NCBI GenBank assembly: GCA_018806985.1
Contig: JADANN010000380.1
Location: 1,986,501-2,050,500, forward strand
Length of the DNA: 64,000 nucleotides
Origin: Angiostrongylus vasorum
Lineage: Eukaryota; Nematoda; Chromadorea; Rhabditida; Metastrongylidae
Reading direction: 5' to 3'
Below the pieces are notes generated by a model that was not told where the DNA came from, searched no databases, and worked only from the letters and a program-made list of their open reading frames with translations. This document shows, in pieces, positions 34,255 to 45,500 of this stretch (positions are counted from its first letter, which is position 1; each line of letters begins with the position of its first letter). The position numbers were made by a program, and so were the translations under genes.

Positions 34255-36660
34255 AATGTCCCTTGTTCTCGTTATCTGTTCTTATTTACTGTTTTATGTC
34301 TATCTTCTATCCACGGACCTCCCTCATTTGAGGGATCTCGAGCCGGTTAGTCGCGAGGCTACGTGGCGCGTCCCCAGGTGGCGGATAGGGGGTTAATCGC
34401 GGACCAAAAGCGACCTTTGCTTCCCTGAGACGCAGGTGGATCCAGAGGATGGACTCCCTGTTTCTGCTGCGCCGATTTGGCACATACTTTCTGCATTTAC
34501 GGGGCGTATTCTTGCACGCGTGTGTGGGTGCGTTCTAGTCTATGCAGATTGTATTCTACGAGTCAATTCGGCCAAAAGCCTGCAATCAAGTGACAGGGAA
34601 GTATATGGGAGGCGGCTAGGAGCCACTTCCAAAAAATAAGCTCCATGTCCACTCTGGGAGAGCCTGGCAAGCTACCCGTGAGTATACCCAGCCCCCCACG
34701 TTCAGAGCCCAGCAAGCTATGCGTGGGTATCAAAATGCTAAACAAAGTAAAAAAAATGGGCCTCATTCCCCCTAACCCCCGAAAGAATCCCCAATTTCGA
34801 AGCGTTGGGTAGGACGAGTACGGAGAGGCTGCTAAAATCTCAGGGCCAATGGGCTGCCTTTATTTCAAAAAACTATGGTAACGATCTCTACCTACAATGC
34901 ACGTACACTTGCATCCGAGTTCTCGATAGATGCTTATGCAAGCAGGAAGGATAAGGTACGAAGTCATCGGCCTGGCCTGGCCGAGACGAGACGACGCCAC
35001 ACATTCAACGCCGTCTATGACACCGAAGGAGAACTGTTCCTCGGAGCATGCGACAGTAGAGGAGTTGGCGGCGTGGGCGTTCTCGTCAACACGAGTTTGT
35101 CCATGAACATCGATTCATCCGAACAACTTACAACCCGAATCGGACGTTTACGATTAAAAAAGATGTGGATCAATTCTGGCTTCGACAATCTTCGTCGTTT
35201 ACGCGCCGACATAAAACTATGACGAAGAAGAAGTCAAAGCATTCTATATGGACTTGGAGAAGTTCTACAGAGAAGACCACACATTCTTCAAGGTCATCAT
35301 TGGTGATTTCAACGCCAAGATTGGCTACTATCGCCCAGTCTGCTTGCTGTCTGTCGTCTACAAACTTTTTCACTCGAGTCATCCTAAACAGGATTGACAG
35401 AACACTGGACGAAGGACAGCCGTGTGAGCAAGCAGGGTTTCGAAAAGGATTTAGTACGATGGACCATATCCGCAGGGTAACAAAGCTCATTGAAGTATCG
35501 CGAGAGTAGAAAAGACCGCTCTATCTCACCATCAATTTACAAAAGGCCTTTGATCCAGTCGAGATGGAAGCAGTCTTGGAAGCCCTGGATAGTCAAGGAG
35601 TCCCTACTCAGTACATGAAGATTCTTCGTGAGCTGTACAAAAATTTCACAACCAAGGTATCGCCATTCTACGACGATATTATGATTGACGTCAAAAGAGG
35701 AGTTAGGCAAGGCGATACCATCTCGTCAAAATTATTTACCGCCACCCTCCAGAAGGTCATGCGAATATTGAAATGGGATAATATGGGAGTGAAAATCGAT
35801 GGCCGGCAGTTACACCATTTTCACTTTGCTGATGACATCGTCCTTATAACACCAAACATTAGGCAAGCGGAACGTATGCTTACCGACTTTGATAAAGCCT
35901 GTGGAAAGGTTGGTCTTCAACTAAATCTCACAAAAACGATGTTCATGAAGAACGGATTGGTTTCGCATGCCCCATTCATGCTCAACGGAACGAATATCTC
36001 CGAATGCTCCAGTTATATCTATCTAGGTCGAGAGATCAATATGATGAACGACTTAGCTCCAGAGCTGAACAGAAGGAAACAAGCGGCTTGGGGTGCTTTT
36101 AGGAGCATCGAGGATGTAGTGAGGAGAACAAGGAACACCCGACCCCGTGCCCACCTTTTCGACTCAACGGTACTTCCTGCCCTAACGTATGCGTCAGAAA
36201 CTTGGTCGCTGCGTAAGCAGGATGAAAGGTCACTTAGCGTTATCGAACGCGCACTCGAAAGGGCGATGCTAGGAGTATCCCGTTCCACACAAGTAAGGGA
36301 AGCGATCCGAAGCTCCGATCTGCGTCGACGATCAAAAATCAAAGATGCCGTTCTGTACGCCAAACAGTCGAACATAAGGTGGGCCGGACACATAAAGCGT
36401 ATGAATGACAACCGATGGACAAGAGCCGTTAGTGACTGGATTCCTCGGCATGCCAGACGTACTGCAGGAAGACCACCGACCCGATGGTCAGAGTTCTTCA
36501 CAAAGAGCCTTGAAGAAAGATATGATGCTCGACGAGTCCCTAGAGCGAGCAGAACCCATTGGGCCACAGTTCCACGCGACAGGGGAAAAATGAAGATTTA
36601 CTGGCGCCGGCTCGAGTCACTCGACGATCAACGGGACTACAGGTGATATAGGTGATGTAT
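34255..36660 (+). mobile_element. RTE-type non-LTR retrotransposon, internally deleted
   Basis: Begins with a GC-rich 5' region (about 34310-34860), then an endonuclease start ([34 protein letters not shown]) from 34875, and a long reverse-transcriptase frame to 36646. Endonuclease residues ending GDFNAKIG (near 35320) run straight into [14 protein letters not shown], which belongs to the RT domain. The end of the endonuclease and the N-terminal RT region are therefore missing, giving an element near 2.4 kb against the 3 kb or more usual for RTE. Frame changes near 34960, 35150 and 35360 and a stop at 35507 mean it cannot encode a full protein. The copy lies directly after a family A SINE. 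Confidence 0.9.
35564..36646 (+). pseudogene. RTE reverse transcriptase, C-terminal open frame
   Basis: A 360-codon open frame carrying the RT palm: RQGDTISSKLF, the catalytic FADDIVLITP, then QLNLTKTMFM and the YLGREINMMND block of RTE-clade elements, followed by the C-terminal RWAGHIKRMND and GRPPTRW segments. The apparent start Met is internal; the true frame continues upstream through a stop (TAG near 35507). It is the only long open frame in the window and is a mobile-element relic rather than a host gene. No intact endonuclease accompanies it. Confidence 0.9.
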
Positions 36661-37018
36661 ATCTTTGTTACGGAGTCATTTTTGAAGTTGGAGAAGGCTG
36701 TATGCGGTACGGTTTCTTTAGAAATGGGTTATGTTCGTGGGAATTTTGGACCCAATTCTAATAGCGAGGGCGCGATGACAGCGAGAGTCATGCCTCTTAG
36801 CACGGTGACCCTTGACTTTTTTTCGCAGGTCATCGAACCTAGTTTGACTGATGCGACTTTCGTAAAAGGTTCTGCCTTGTTTTGTTGAAGGTGGTATATG
36901 CGATTTGTTTGGTAGGCTGTCGAATCTGTCGAATCTTCCGTTTAAGGTTGCTTTAGCATTCGACTTGGTAGAACTTCAAATACATATGGACCCATGCATT
37001 ATTCTCCTCCAGAGATAA

Positions 37019-37305
37019 AAAATAAAAAAGGATAAAGCTCTGGTCGTTGATCAATCCCTGAGGGATGCGACATGCATTCAATTTCATTAAGCATCGTTTG
37101 GAGGTGACTGAATGCATATCTGGCCTTTAAAACGACTCGTTGTGGCCTACCGATGTATCGGACCAGTGCTGCTATCCTCCCAGACAAGTCTAGTACCAAT
37201 TTGCCGACCCCCGAGGGATGGAGGACTTGGTGAGCCATGTGGCCTGGGATCGATTCCACGTCTCTGTTGCAGAGTCCACCGACCATTGCGCCACACGCGT
37301 CCATT
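37019..37305 (-). mobile_element. SINE family A with 14-nt target-site duplication
   Basis: Duplication TCCTCCAGAGATAA at 37005-37018 and 37306-37319. The element between them runs from the AAAAAATAAAAAAGGAT tail side to the ACGCGTCC head side. Confidence 0.9.
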
Positions 37306-38452
37306 TCCTCCAGAGATAATCCTCCAGATGTTGAACACATAGCATTCTTTGCACCTTTTCAGTTGAGAGAACATCCTATTCAATTTGCACTTTAGAGAGA
37401 AATCGTTGCGTAGTAAACATAATTTGATGTGCAGTTCTTGGTCCAGCACCACTGCCAATAGCTTACTCTTGCTCAAGTATTTACTCCTTCCCTCTATCTT
37501 CTGTACCTTTATTAATTAAGAGCATGTTAAGCGTACTGGTTACATTTGCCGCGGAATGCACATTTGAGTGCTGGTTCTACTCTGAACCATTCCAACAGCA
37601 TCATCCATTCGCGCTGAGAAAATCATTGTCGCAGATGTTTGGGGAAAGACTCTTTTGGATCCACAAAAGTTGGTGACTGCTACAACAAACTAAATGTAAA
37701 AGGTGCAAGAATATGTACAAAACATGGAGGCAGCTTGTGTAAAGAAAATTCGCAATGGCACAACTTGTTCACCTGTCATCCAGCTGAACGAGTCATCATT
37801 CTTCTCAAGTTCAGCAAAGCCACCATTCGATCCTGTCGTTTGATATAGCTTTCTAGTGATGCTTACTCACTCGCAGAACTTTACGAACATTATATTTTTC
37901 TTCTAGCATCTTGGGGATGAACTCTGACCACAAGTCTGGTCGCGGTTCTCTTGCTGCAGCACTGAACAGCTGTGCTTTGCAGGCCTCACTATAAATTTGT
38001 CGTTTCTGGAAGCTTACTTAGCCACTCACTTGTTTCTGATCAGCTGTGAATTTGCCATGTGTTGGAAATTTCTATCTAGAAACAAGTTTAGAGTATTTGG
38101 AATTATTTGTTCTACTGGAACAAATGAGATTTCATTAACGAATCTGTTTCCCAGAAACATCGGTTACGTCTACATGTTAACTTCTCCATTCAAATACACA
38201 TAGCCGCCGCATTCGGAGATATCCGTCTTGTCAAGAACAAATGGGTCTGAAAAACGTTCCCTACAGTAACTCACTTCTTATGAACATTGTTTCTTGGGCT
38301 TTCAATGGAAAACCGATTCCTCTATAATCACTCTCAAAAGAGGCCGACTTCGTTCAGCGTGCATAATGCACAGCGTAACCAACAAACCAAGCACTTTTTT
38401 TTCTTCAGTGAGCAAAACACGAGGTTGGTATGATACAATTTGTTGGCAACAA

Positions 38453-38487
38453 TAGCTGATCGGCGGTTTCGCCTTCTTCAGAGCCTG
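38453..38487 (-). ncRNA. Decayed hammerhead-like hairpin
   Basis: Minus strand has AGGCT, CTGAAGA, stem GGCG/CGCC with a perfect 4-bp core, then GATCAGCT: the GAAACGT box has been lost. Lies 3' of the GIY-YIG fragment at 38740-39115. Confidence 0.35.
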
Positions 38488-38739
38488 GGAAGGTCAAGCT
38501 GACATGCAATCTACTCAGCCAAGCACTTTCAAAACCTCAGCAGACAAAACTTAACACGTAAATTTTCGTTCGCATAAGAAACTGCTTCTTTTACATACCT
38601 ATGGTTTTGTTCCTTGTAAGTCTTCCAATTATTTGATAGAGACCAGTCAACAGTTTCTCACATCGGCGAGGAATGTGCCTGGTTCAGGTTAAAACTCAGC
38701 CTGAGGTGTGGCTCGGTGTTACGCGTGATCGCTAGTCAT

Positions 38740-39115
38740 TCTTCCTGCGGTTCATTTTTTTTGATCTTTGGAATTTATCAAAACACTTCAAGAGTTTGTC
38801 GTGCTGATTTTTTGGAATCCTCTGCGGAGATACTGACTTTTACTTTAAAATCCTATCCTTTGTGTCTCTCCGTTCTATGCGCATCCAATGGAGGATTTCG
38901 TTTAGCTTCAAATTTATCGACTAGATGTTTTTTTATACAGACGCACAGTGCTCTACCCGTATCGCCAATATACTTGCTCCGGCAAGCTTTACAAAAGATC
39001 GGGTACACCGTACCCGAGCTCATGCAACTACAGTCTTCACTGAAACTGGGCTATTTTGTGCTGTACATACGCAGTCAGACAGGCGGTTACGAACTAGCTG
39101 ACGTCTGAGAGCGGC
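38740..39115 (-). pseudogene. Penelope-like GIY-YIG endonuclease fragment
   Basis: Minus strand reads SSGTVYPIFCKAC, then KYIGDTGRALCV and KKHLVDK, the GIY-YIG endonuclease core of Penelope-like elements, followed by a stop within DFKVKVSI. Upstream LVRNRL matches the second copy at 63.7 kb. The hairpin at 38453-38487 on the same strand may be the 3' end of the same element. Confidence 0.75.
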
Positions 39116-39300
39116 CGCTGAAAATTCAGTCACTAATACCAAATTCTCTATACCGGTTCTTTTTTAAGCAGTGGTTTAGAGCTGCAGCGTTTAAAAGAAG
39201 CTGTTCATTCTGCGAATGAAATCTATACGTATTAAGCTTCATCTGCTTCGCTTACGAAAGTGTCTGGCTGAGAAGATTGCATGTCAATCTGACGTTTCCA

Positions 39301-39335
39301 GATCTGACGAAAGCGAAACCGCCGAAACGTCAGCT
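39301..39335 (+). ncRNA. Hammerhead-like hairpin
   Basis: CTGACGA, stem AGCG/CGC, GAAAC, GTC, AGCT. The 5' flank AGAT does not pair well with AGCT. Followed by ATGAATAAATG, as at other copies. The hairpin at 38453-38487 on the opposite strand lies about 0.8 kb away. Confidence 0.35.
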
Positions 39336-39748
39336 ATCGTTAATGAATAAATGCTCCAATAACAAACTCATGTTTGTTCATCAGGAAAACAATGAATTAT
39401 TGATCAGTGCGAAATTAGAAACATCGTGCTCGTGATGTGGATCTTCATTGTGGCGTCGAACCGAAGCTTCTGTAGTGATGGACCACTGGAATGAAGAACT
39501 TCTCACTCGGCAGCACCCTTTTCTAAAGGACCGTTCTTGCTCCATTGTCGTCCAATATGGTCTGCTGTTTTCGGTGGGGGATGCTTTCTCTCGCAATCGG
39601 TAACATCATTAGATGGCACAGAGCGTAACAATGTCTTAAAACCACTCTTTTTTTAACGTCTGTATAAGTAATCAGTGCATTTTTTTAGATAATTTCCTTC
39701 GCATTAAAGTTTATGATTGTAGTGATCTATTATTGATTATGCAACATA

Positions 39749-40030
39749 GGGCGCGCGCGGTGCAATGGTCGGAGGCGCCCTGCAACACACACGTGGAGTC
39801 GATCCCCCACGCTCATGGTCCACCAAGCCCTTTACCCCTCCGGGTCGGCAAATTGGTACCAGACTTGTCTGGCAGGATAGCAGCACTGGCTCGATACATC
39901 GGTAGGCCATCACGAGTTACTGTAAAGACCAGATATCCATTCAATCACCTCCAAAAGATGTTTAATGAAGTCGAATGCACGGCGCATTCCTCAGGGGATC
40001 GACCAACGCAGAGAGCTTCATCCTTTTATT
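39749..40030 (+). mobile_element. SINE family A with 11-nt target-site duplication
   Basis: Duplication TATGCAACATA at 39738-39748 and 40031-40041. Head GGGCGCGCGCGGTGCAATGG, tail CATCCTTTTATT. Confidence 0.9.
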
Positions 40031-40041
40031 TATGCAACATA

Positions 40042-42404
40042 ATAAAGTTTTAGCACTACCAGCTTCAGCAACGACTTTCAGCTGAAAGTACAACGGCAGT
40101 GCAACTTTGCTCATACTTCGCATGGTTGGGTTAGACTATGGTCTGCAAGCCTAAATCATACAAAGGGTTGTATGTAACAGTTTAATAGAACGATATTTAT
40201 ATTGTCTTTTCTATGGAACTGCGTGTTTTTCTGAGACTGCAGGTTTCCATTTGTGCAGTTACAGATGGTATTGGTGGAACTGTAGCAATGAGATTAGCGA
40301 CTCTTTGAAGTTTCACCGTCGACAATCGTCGTTCACTTTTTTTCCTCACAGATCGTTTCGTTACAAATGTTGCAGAGTGCCGCCATACCTCACTGGAGAG
40401 TGGAAGCGGCACAGAGTTGTACTGTTGATGTTGTCGGTTGATGAAAGAATGCCACTATTTTTGTAACTGCTTGTAGCTGTTCGTTAACAATCTGTTAATG
40501 CCTCGAACACTGAGCGTCTTCACCCGCATACGACGACAGATTGCGATGCCAACTCGAAAAGCGTCCACCCACTGCAACAGACGAACTGACGGCAGTAATC
40601 CTATCACTCTGCCATTGGAGACGAACCACACATTCGAATGTCGTGTAGCGATGATCTGGTGGATCTTATATCAGTTGACCTATGCGGAACCCGCTGTTCT
40701 GATGCTGGTCATTAGGTCACTACTACTATCTTAGCAGAGAATTTTGTGCAGTACCTGGTGACGGAGTACGGAAGGTGAAGGAAGGTGACTACTTGGTCAC
40801 AGTGACCCATATATTGCGTTGAGAGTTGCCGTCATGTCTGCCGCTACTAAACCTACACTAGGCTTTTCTACGCTGCTATTGGTGCTCTCGCAGCGCGTTA
40901 TGCTGCAGAATTCTGGTGGACGAAAGGAAATAAACGCGAGCGCCAACAAAGAACGATTTCACTGCTGAGGCCCCCATGAGGTGCAAAAAGGGCAAGGAGG
41001 AACTCGAGACCCAAAGCCCCCACCATCCCCATCCCCCAGCGCCCCGAAAAGACGTCTCACCATTAGTGTTGTACGGACACTGAGAGCCCAAAACTCTGAC
41101 CCGCAGTCCCGCTCCCCGAGCGCGCGCGCACCACCCACCTCAAAATGAAAGGCACCGAATCTACGCAGAGATTGTGCACAGGTGACTATGGTGGTTGCAT
41201 GAATGATGTAAAAATCGACAAACATGAAGAGAAGAAGTCCGAGATTTAAAAAAAGGGTTTGTTGAGATTTGAAGAACGCCTGTGGAAATAGTAATAGAAA
41301 CAGTTCGAGTGATTCAAATGAACGGAGAAATGACTGGTTGAACATTGATATTCCTAACATAGTTCCACTACCGTAAGTGGTGCTTTTTTCGAACGTTTAA
41401 CGCTGACATTTCTCGACGGTTGGAGTAGTAGATAGTTTAATGGAATTCAGATTCATTGCTTAGTGGTTTATTACATACGCAAGATAGTTCGCTTGTTGTT
41501 GCAAACTGTCATCTCCTACGACTTCCCCCTCTTCTTCTTTATGGAGTTTTCAGATGCTTGCAGTAAAGCAGTTTGCCCCCAACCCCCCTTTTTACTCCTG
41601 CGTTAGTGTATTAACTTTATGGGTCTCCCCTCGTTGTGGGTTTTCGAGCGTGTGTCACTTCTGCTGCGGATCGTGTTGCGCCGAGGTTTCGTCTATTCCA
41701 GTTTTTCGCCGCTGATCTTAGCGTTGTTTCCTGAAGTCGTTCTACTTTTTTTATCGCTATAAGATCGATCATCACTAAGGAGAATTTGCAGGAAAAAAAA
41801 ACAACAATTGCTAGCTGCTTACTTGCGTCTGAAGTTTAGTGAAAATTAAGACAAATGTTCATTGCGAGTATCAACTGTTCATCGTGTTTAACTTTGTCGC
41901 ATGTAAAAAGCTTAAGAAGGATTGCCTTCTGCTAGTCTCTAGTCGGTTTAAATTTTTGAAGCACTTGGCTGTTTACACGAACATTTGTCGGCTTCTATTC
42001 TGACGTCAGCACAACCACTCAATTCTTCTGTTACCTTTCCGACCGCAACGAAGGACCACCTGCCAGACCAGTGGATTTCTGAGACAAACGAATGCTGCTG
42101 GCAGATGTCACCATCTACGAAACGTGAGCAATAAGTACTAAACATTGGGCGCACTATGTGGACGGGCTTAGTCGATCGTTCGAATCGAATCGAATCGAAT
42201 CGAATCGTTGAAATGAGTAATTTTTCGTTATGAAAGCTCCCGTTCTTCAGTTCTATGATAGAAGAATGAGAGTTGTTTGTTGCTAGAGGAGTTTTTTGAC
42301 AGAAATATATTGCTTTCTTTCTTTCTTCCTGTTCGAGGATAAAAAAGCGAACTTCCCGAGAATTGAAGCGTATAACAGACTGTCTGGCTTTGATCATCCA
42401 CTAA
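40042..42404. other. No recognisable gene; includes a GC-rich block
   Basis: Contains a GC-rich, low-complexity block at about 40950-41150 (runs of CCCC, GCGCGCGCG) and the CGAAT microsatellite. Several short frames exist but none resembles a known domain. Confidence 0.5.
42181..42207. repeat. (CGAAT)n microsatellite
   Basis: Five perfect CGAAT units plus CG, with further GATCGTTCG-like sequence just before. No coding context recognised. Confidence 0.9.
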
Positions 42405-42600
42405 GTGTGCACCACCTACTCGACTCTGTTGAACATCGCAGAAGTGATTCAGTGCACATTTGGCATTGAGTCTATCCTCCATAGCAAATTTCACACCAGC
42501 TAACCACGGTAGGATGAGGGCTTGCTTCGTCCACGATGCGTGATCACGCAAAAACCATGTGTGTTAAGCAGGGGCACCTCTAACCGCTGCGACAGCGCCG
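42405..42600 (-). mobile_element. Possible old SINE family A fragment
   Basis: GCAGGGGCACCTCTAACCGC and TTTGGCATTGAGTCTATCC-like segments match the family A head and 3' half loosely; the centre is missing. Confidence 0.4.
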
Positions 42601-43164
42601 TTCCCATAGTACTATTTAGTACTCGAAAATGTTTTGTGATTTCATTTAGAGCTATTTTGAAAAGGGCGGGTTTGTAAAATAACTTGGCTGCTACAAACGT
42701 TTACTTTGCTAAAATAACTGGGAAATGTATGTAATTAAGACATCGTTTTCTTCTTTTAAGCCTATTGCAACGTAGTTCACCGACCAATCGACTGATCATG
42801 TGATTCACGGGCATCGTGGGATATATATACAGCCGCAACGAACGTAACAAACTCGAGATTCCAAAGTGGTTCACCAACGTTTAAGCATAGCAATGAAGAA
42901 ATATGTCCACAAATCCTTAAATCGCAGAAAACCCTGGTCATTAACACGAGAGCCTTCATGAATTGGTCACAGGACAATAGGTTCATGGTACAAGTCGCCT
43001 GCACGACTTTTGAGGGCGTGCTGTCTACATAAGTGAGAATGTGACTATGAAGTTATTTCTTTTTTACCTATGTAATAACTCGTCAACGTAATTCTCCAAA
43101 GGCTTTTTGCAGTTTCTTCTTTTCCAGGTACTTTATTAGAACTTATGGCTTCGTTCCTTCACTG

Positions 43165-43475
43165 AGGATGCAGGAATCGCAGTGGTTAAAGTTGCCGTGC
43201 AAGACGCGTATGGTTTTTTAGTTCGACCTCGCCCTTGTCCAGCTAAGTCTCCCATACCTACAGAGTCCGCAAACTTATTTACCTGACTGGTAAATCCTTC
43301 CGTGGGTTCTGGAAGGTATCATGTTCGTCAGTATTAAACGATATGCAGAGAGAAGAACAAAAAACCGCCAGGCAGCAGCTGAACGCACACGTAAATCCGA
43401 GGGCTTTCGCGGATGATGTATGCGAGGAAACGAATGAAGGAACCGCTAGTATCAGTTATATGTAAGGTCAGCTCG
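43165..43475 (+). mobile_element. SINE family B, old copy
   Basis: AGTTCGACCTCGCCC-like B box and TTCGCGGATGATGTATGCG followed by AGGAAACGAATG place it in family B; the rest is diverged. Confidence 0.55.
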
Positions 43476-44027
43476 TATAAGAAATTAAAGGATCATATGA
43501 AAAGCTAAAAGAGCTTCAATATTGACCAGAATTTTCCGTGAGCGTCTTGTCCCTACATACAGTGGTAATCTTCTACAGAAGCGGTATTCAGCCACTGAAA
43601 CGACTTACCCACTGAACGTCTTTTTTCAAGTTTTTTGGGCGCTCGACAATTAGACTATTTCCTCTTCGAACCCAGTGCTTTTATCCAGTTGTACTTATGT
43701 GCAGAGGGAGAAACTTATTAGATGGAAGTGATATTTGAACGTATGGATTCCTGAGGGAGATGAGGTCGGTTCCAGCGAGAGTGCAAGCCAATCGTTTCTA
43801 TCCCCCCACCGTTCTCCACGACTTCTTTCACATTTGCACTTGGCACGAACTTGCAACTCTTCAGCACTTTCTCTTTCATTTGCAGATATTCCAGCGATCA
43901 GTAAAAGTTTGGTCTGCATCAGCAAACGTTCCAGAAAAAACTTTGCTTCTATCTATTCTCAGTCAACCTTATGCGACTATGATCAGCTGTTCTAATCTTC
44001 CTCATTAGAAGGCACGTTAAAAAAAAA

Positions 44028-44065
44028 GGGCTCTGAAGAAGGCGATACTGCCGAAAGCGTCAGCT
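44028..44065 (+). ncRNA. Hammerhead-like hairpin
   Basis: GGGCT, CTGAAGA, stem AGGC/GCC, GAAAGC, GTC, AGCT. One extra G lies between GAAA and the triplet. The outer GGCT and AGCT can pair with one wobble. Confidence 0.35.
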
Positions 44066-44339
44066 ACTGTTGTATTGTATTGTGTTTTTCTATGGAAGTA
44101 AATGTATGCTGTTTAACAACCTCGCGATTGCTGAACAAGAAAACGACGCATTCATATTCCAATGCCGAGGTTAATAGAAAGTCGACCCTGGGAACTCTCT
44201 CTATTTTCTCCTTTTTTTTAATGATGCTTAGGCAGTCAGACCTATCTCTACATCGAAACAAACCAAACACAAAACAATATTTCCAAAGCGACTTTCATTT
44301 AACCATGGTGTGACTAATCAGCGTGTATTCTTTCTTTGA

Positions 44340-44605
44340 TAACGTTACACGAGGTTGATAATCAGTCTTTATTCATTAATGTTTCGACGTCTTTGTCTTC
44401 ATCAGCGCTGATGGTCCGAGTCGATGGTGCACAGCTGTTCCTCTTCCCGATGTGGGCTATTGTACCGAGACGGGTTTCCTCAGTGAAGCACCGTTCGGAT
44501 GAGTCAACCTTACTTGGCACCGCTCTTTTATACAGGATGGCTGTTATCAATAGCGGTGATTGTCAGTGATACTAATTTGTTTTCCCGAACAATCCATCCT
44601 GCTGA
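44340..44605 (-). repeat. 260-nt repeat ending in a hammerhead-like hairpin, copy 1
   Basis: Shares ordered blocks with 48490-48755: a hairpin with CTGATGA and GAAAC at one end, CACCGYTCG, CTCTTTTAT, and GACAATCCATCCTGC at the other end. Same orientation in both copies. Possibly a Penelope-like terminal region or a non-autonomous derivative. Confidence 0.55.
44378..44410 (-). ncRNA. Hammerhead-like hairpin, 3' side altered
   Basis: Minus strand has GCGCTGATGA, a GAC/GTC stem and GAAAC, but the GTC triplet and the pairing 3' strand are replaced by ATTAATG. Probably a decayed relative of the motif at 48506. Confidence 0.3.
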
Positions 44606-44834
44606 AGACGGTACCAGCTATGACAGAGCATTACAATATTTCAAAACTGACCGCGCTATGACTAAACAACTTGTATTCTTTCGTTGATAAGCTTACAAAA
44701 GGTTAATAAGCAAGCTTATTAGAGAAAGGAAACATAGGACATTTCCATGAGTAATCCTAATATTTTTCTGCTTTTTTTAGTCATATAAGTTATATCATTT
44801 AGATTCCATCCGATCTTAAGCTTCTGTAGCGTAA

Positions 44835-45110
44835 CTGTTGGTGGTGCCATGTCATTCACATGGTGTCATTGGTTTGTTCCCGTTCTCCGCCGGCCTCATC
44901 AAACCTTCCATCCTTCCAGGGTTTGTAAATTGGTATAAGACCTGTCTGAGTAGAAGTAGCACTGGCTCGGCATATAGATAGGCCACTGCAAGTCATTCTA
45001 TAAGCCACATTTGCATTCAATCACTTCTTACGACGCTGATGAAGTCAAATTTATGATGCAATGATGCATTCTAGTCAAGGTGTCGATGTGTCCCTCAGGG
45101 GATGGGGACC
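44835..45110 (+). mobile_element. SINE family A, diverged
   Basis: Centre CTTCCATCCTTCCAGGGTTT and TAGGCCACTGCAAGTCATTC identify family A; the head is poorly preserved. A family D repeat follows at once. Confidence 0.65.
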
Positions 45111-45500
45111 TTACTAACCTGGTACTTGAACAGCCCGTCCTCACTGGTTGTGCGGGCCCCAGCATAATCACCATTTTTCGGAGATTTGCTAGTTAAGCCA
45201 TTGTGGTTCCCTGGAATCCCGAGGTCAGCCTGGCTAAAGTCTGCCGCAGGTCTTCACCACCGCGGGCAGTCGCAGCCCTTGTGGATCAAAGGGGGATTTG
45301 TCACCATGCGACTTTGATACCAGGACGTTGGCAGATCCTGGTATTGGTTTACTCTTAGCTAGACTTCCTGATGGAAACGCTACTCCCTCTCAGCTTGTGA
45401 GACCCTACCAGCGGGACGAATCCTCCCGCTGTACATCGCAGTGCGACACCCAGGAACACCTACACCCACGATGAGGCGGTAAACCGTTGGGAGGTGAGAT
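45105..45500 (-). mobile_element. Family D repeat, near full length
   Basis: Minus-oriented: CTGGTACTTGAACAGCCCG tail side to GATGAGGCGGTAAACCG. Directly follows a family A SINE. Confidence 0.8.

Noticed and set aside
36019..36567. A 182-codon minus-strand frame
   Set aside because: Antisense shadow of the RTE reverse-transcriptase frame.
43695..43925. Minus-strand frame with a hydrophobic start (MLMQTKLLLIAGISA)
   Set aside because: Signal-like start, but no splice donor, no downstream exon and low-complexity charged continuation; too weak to call.
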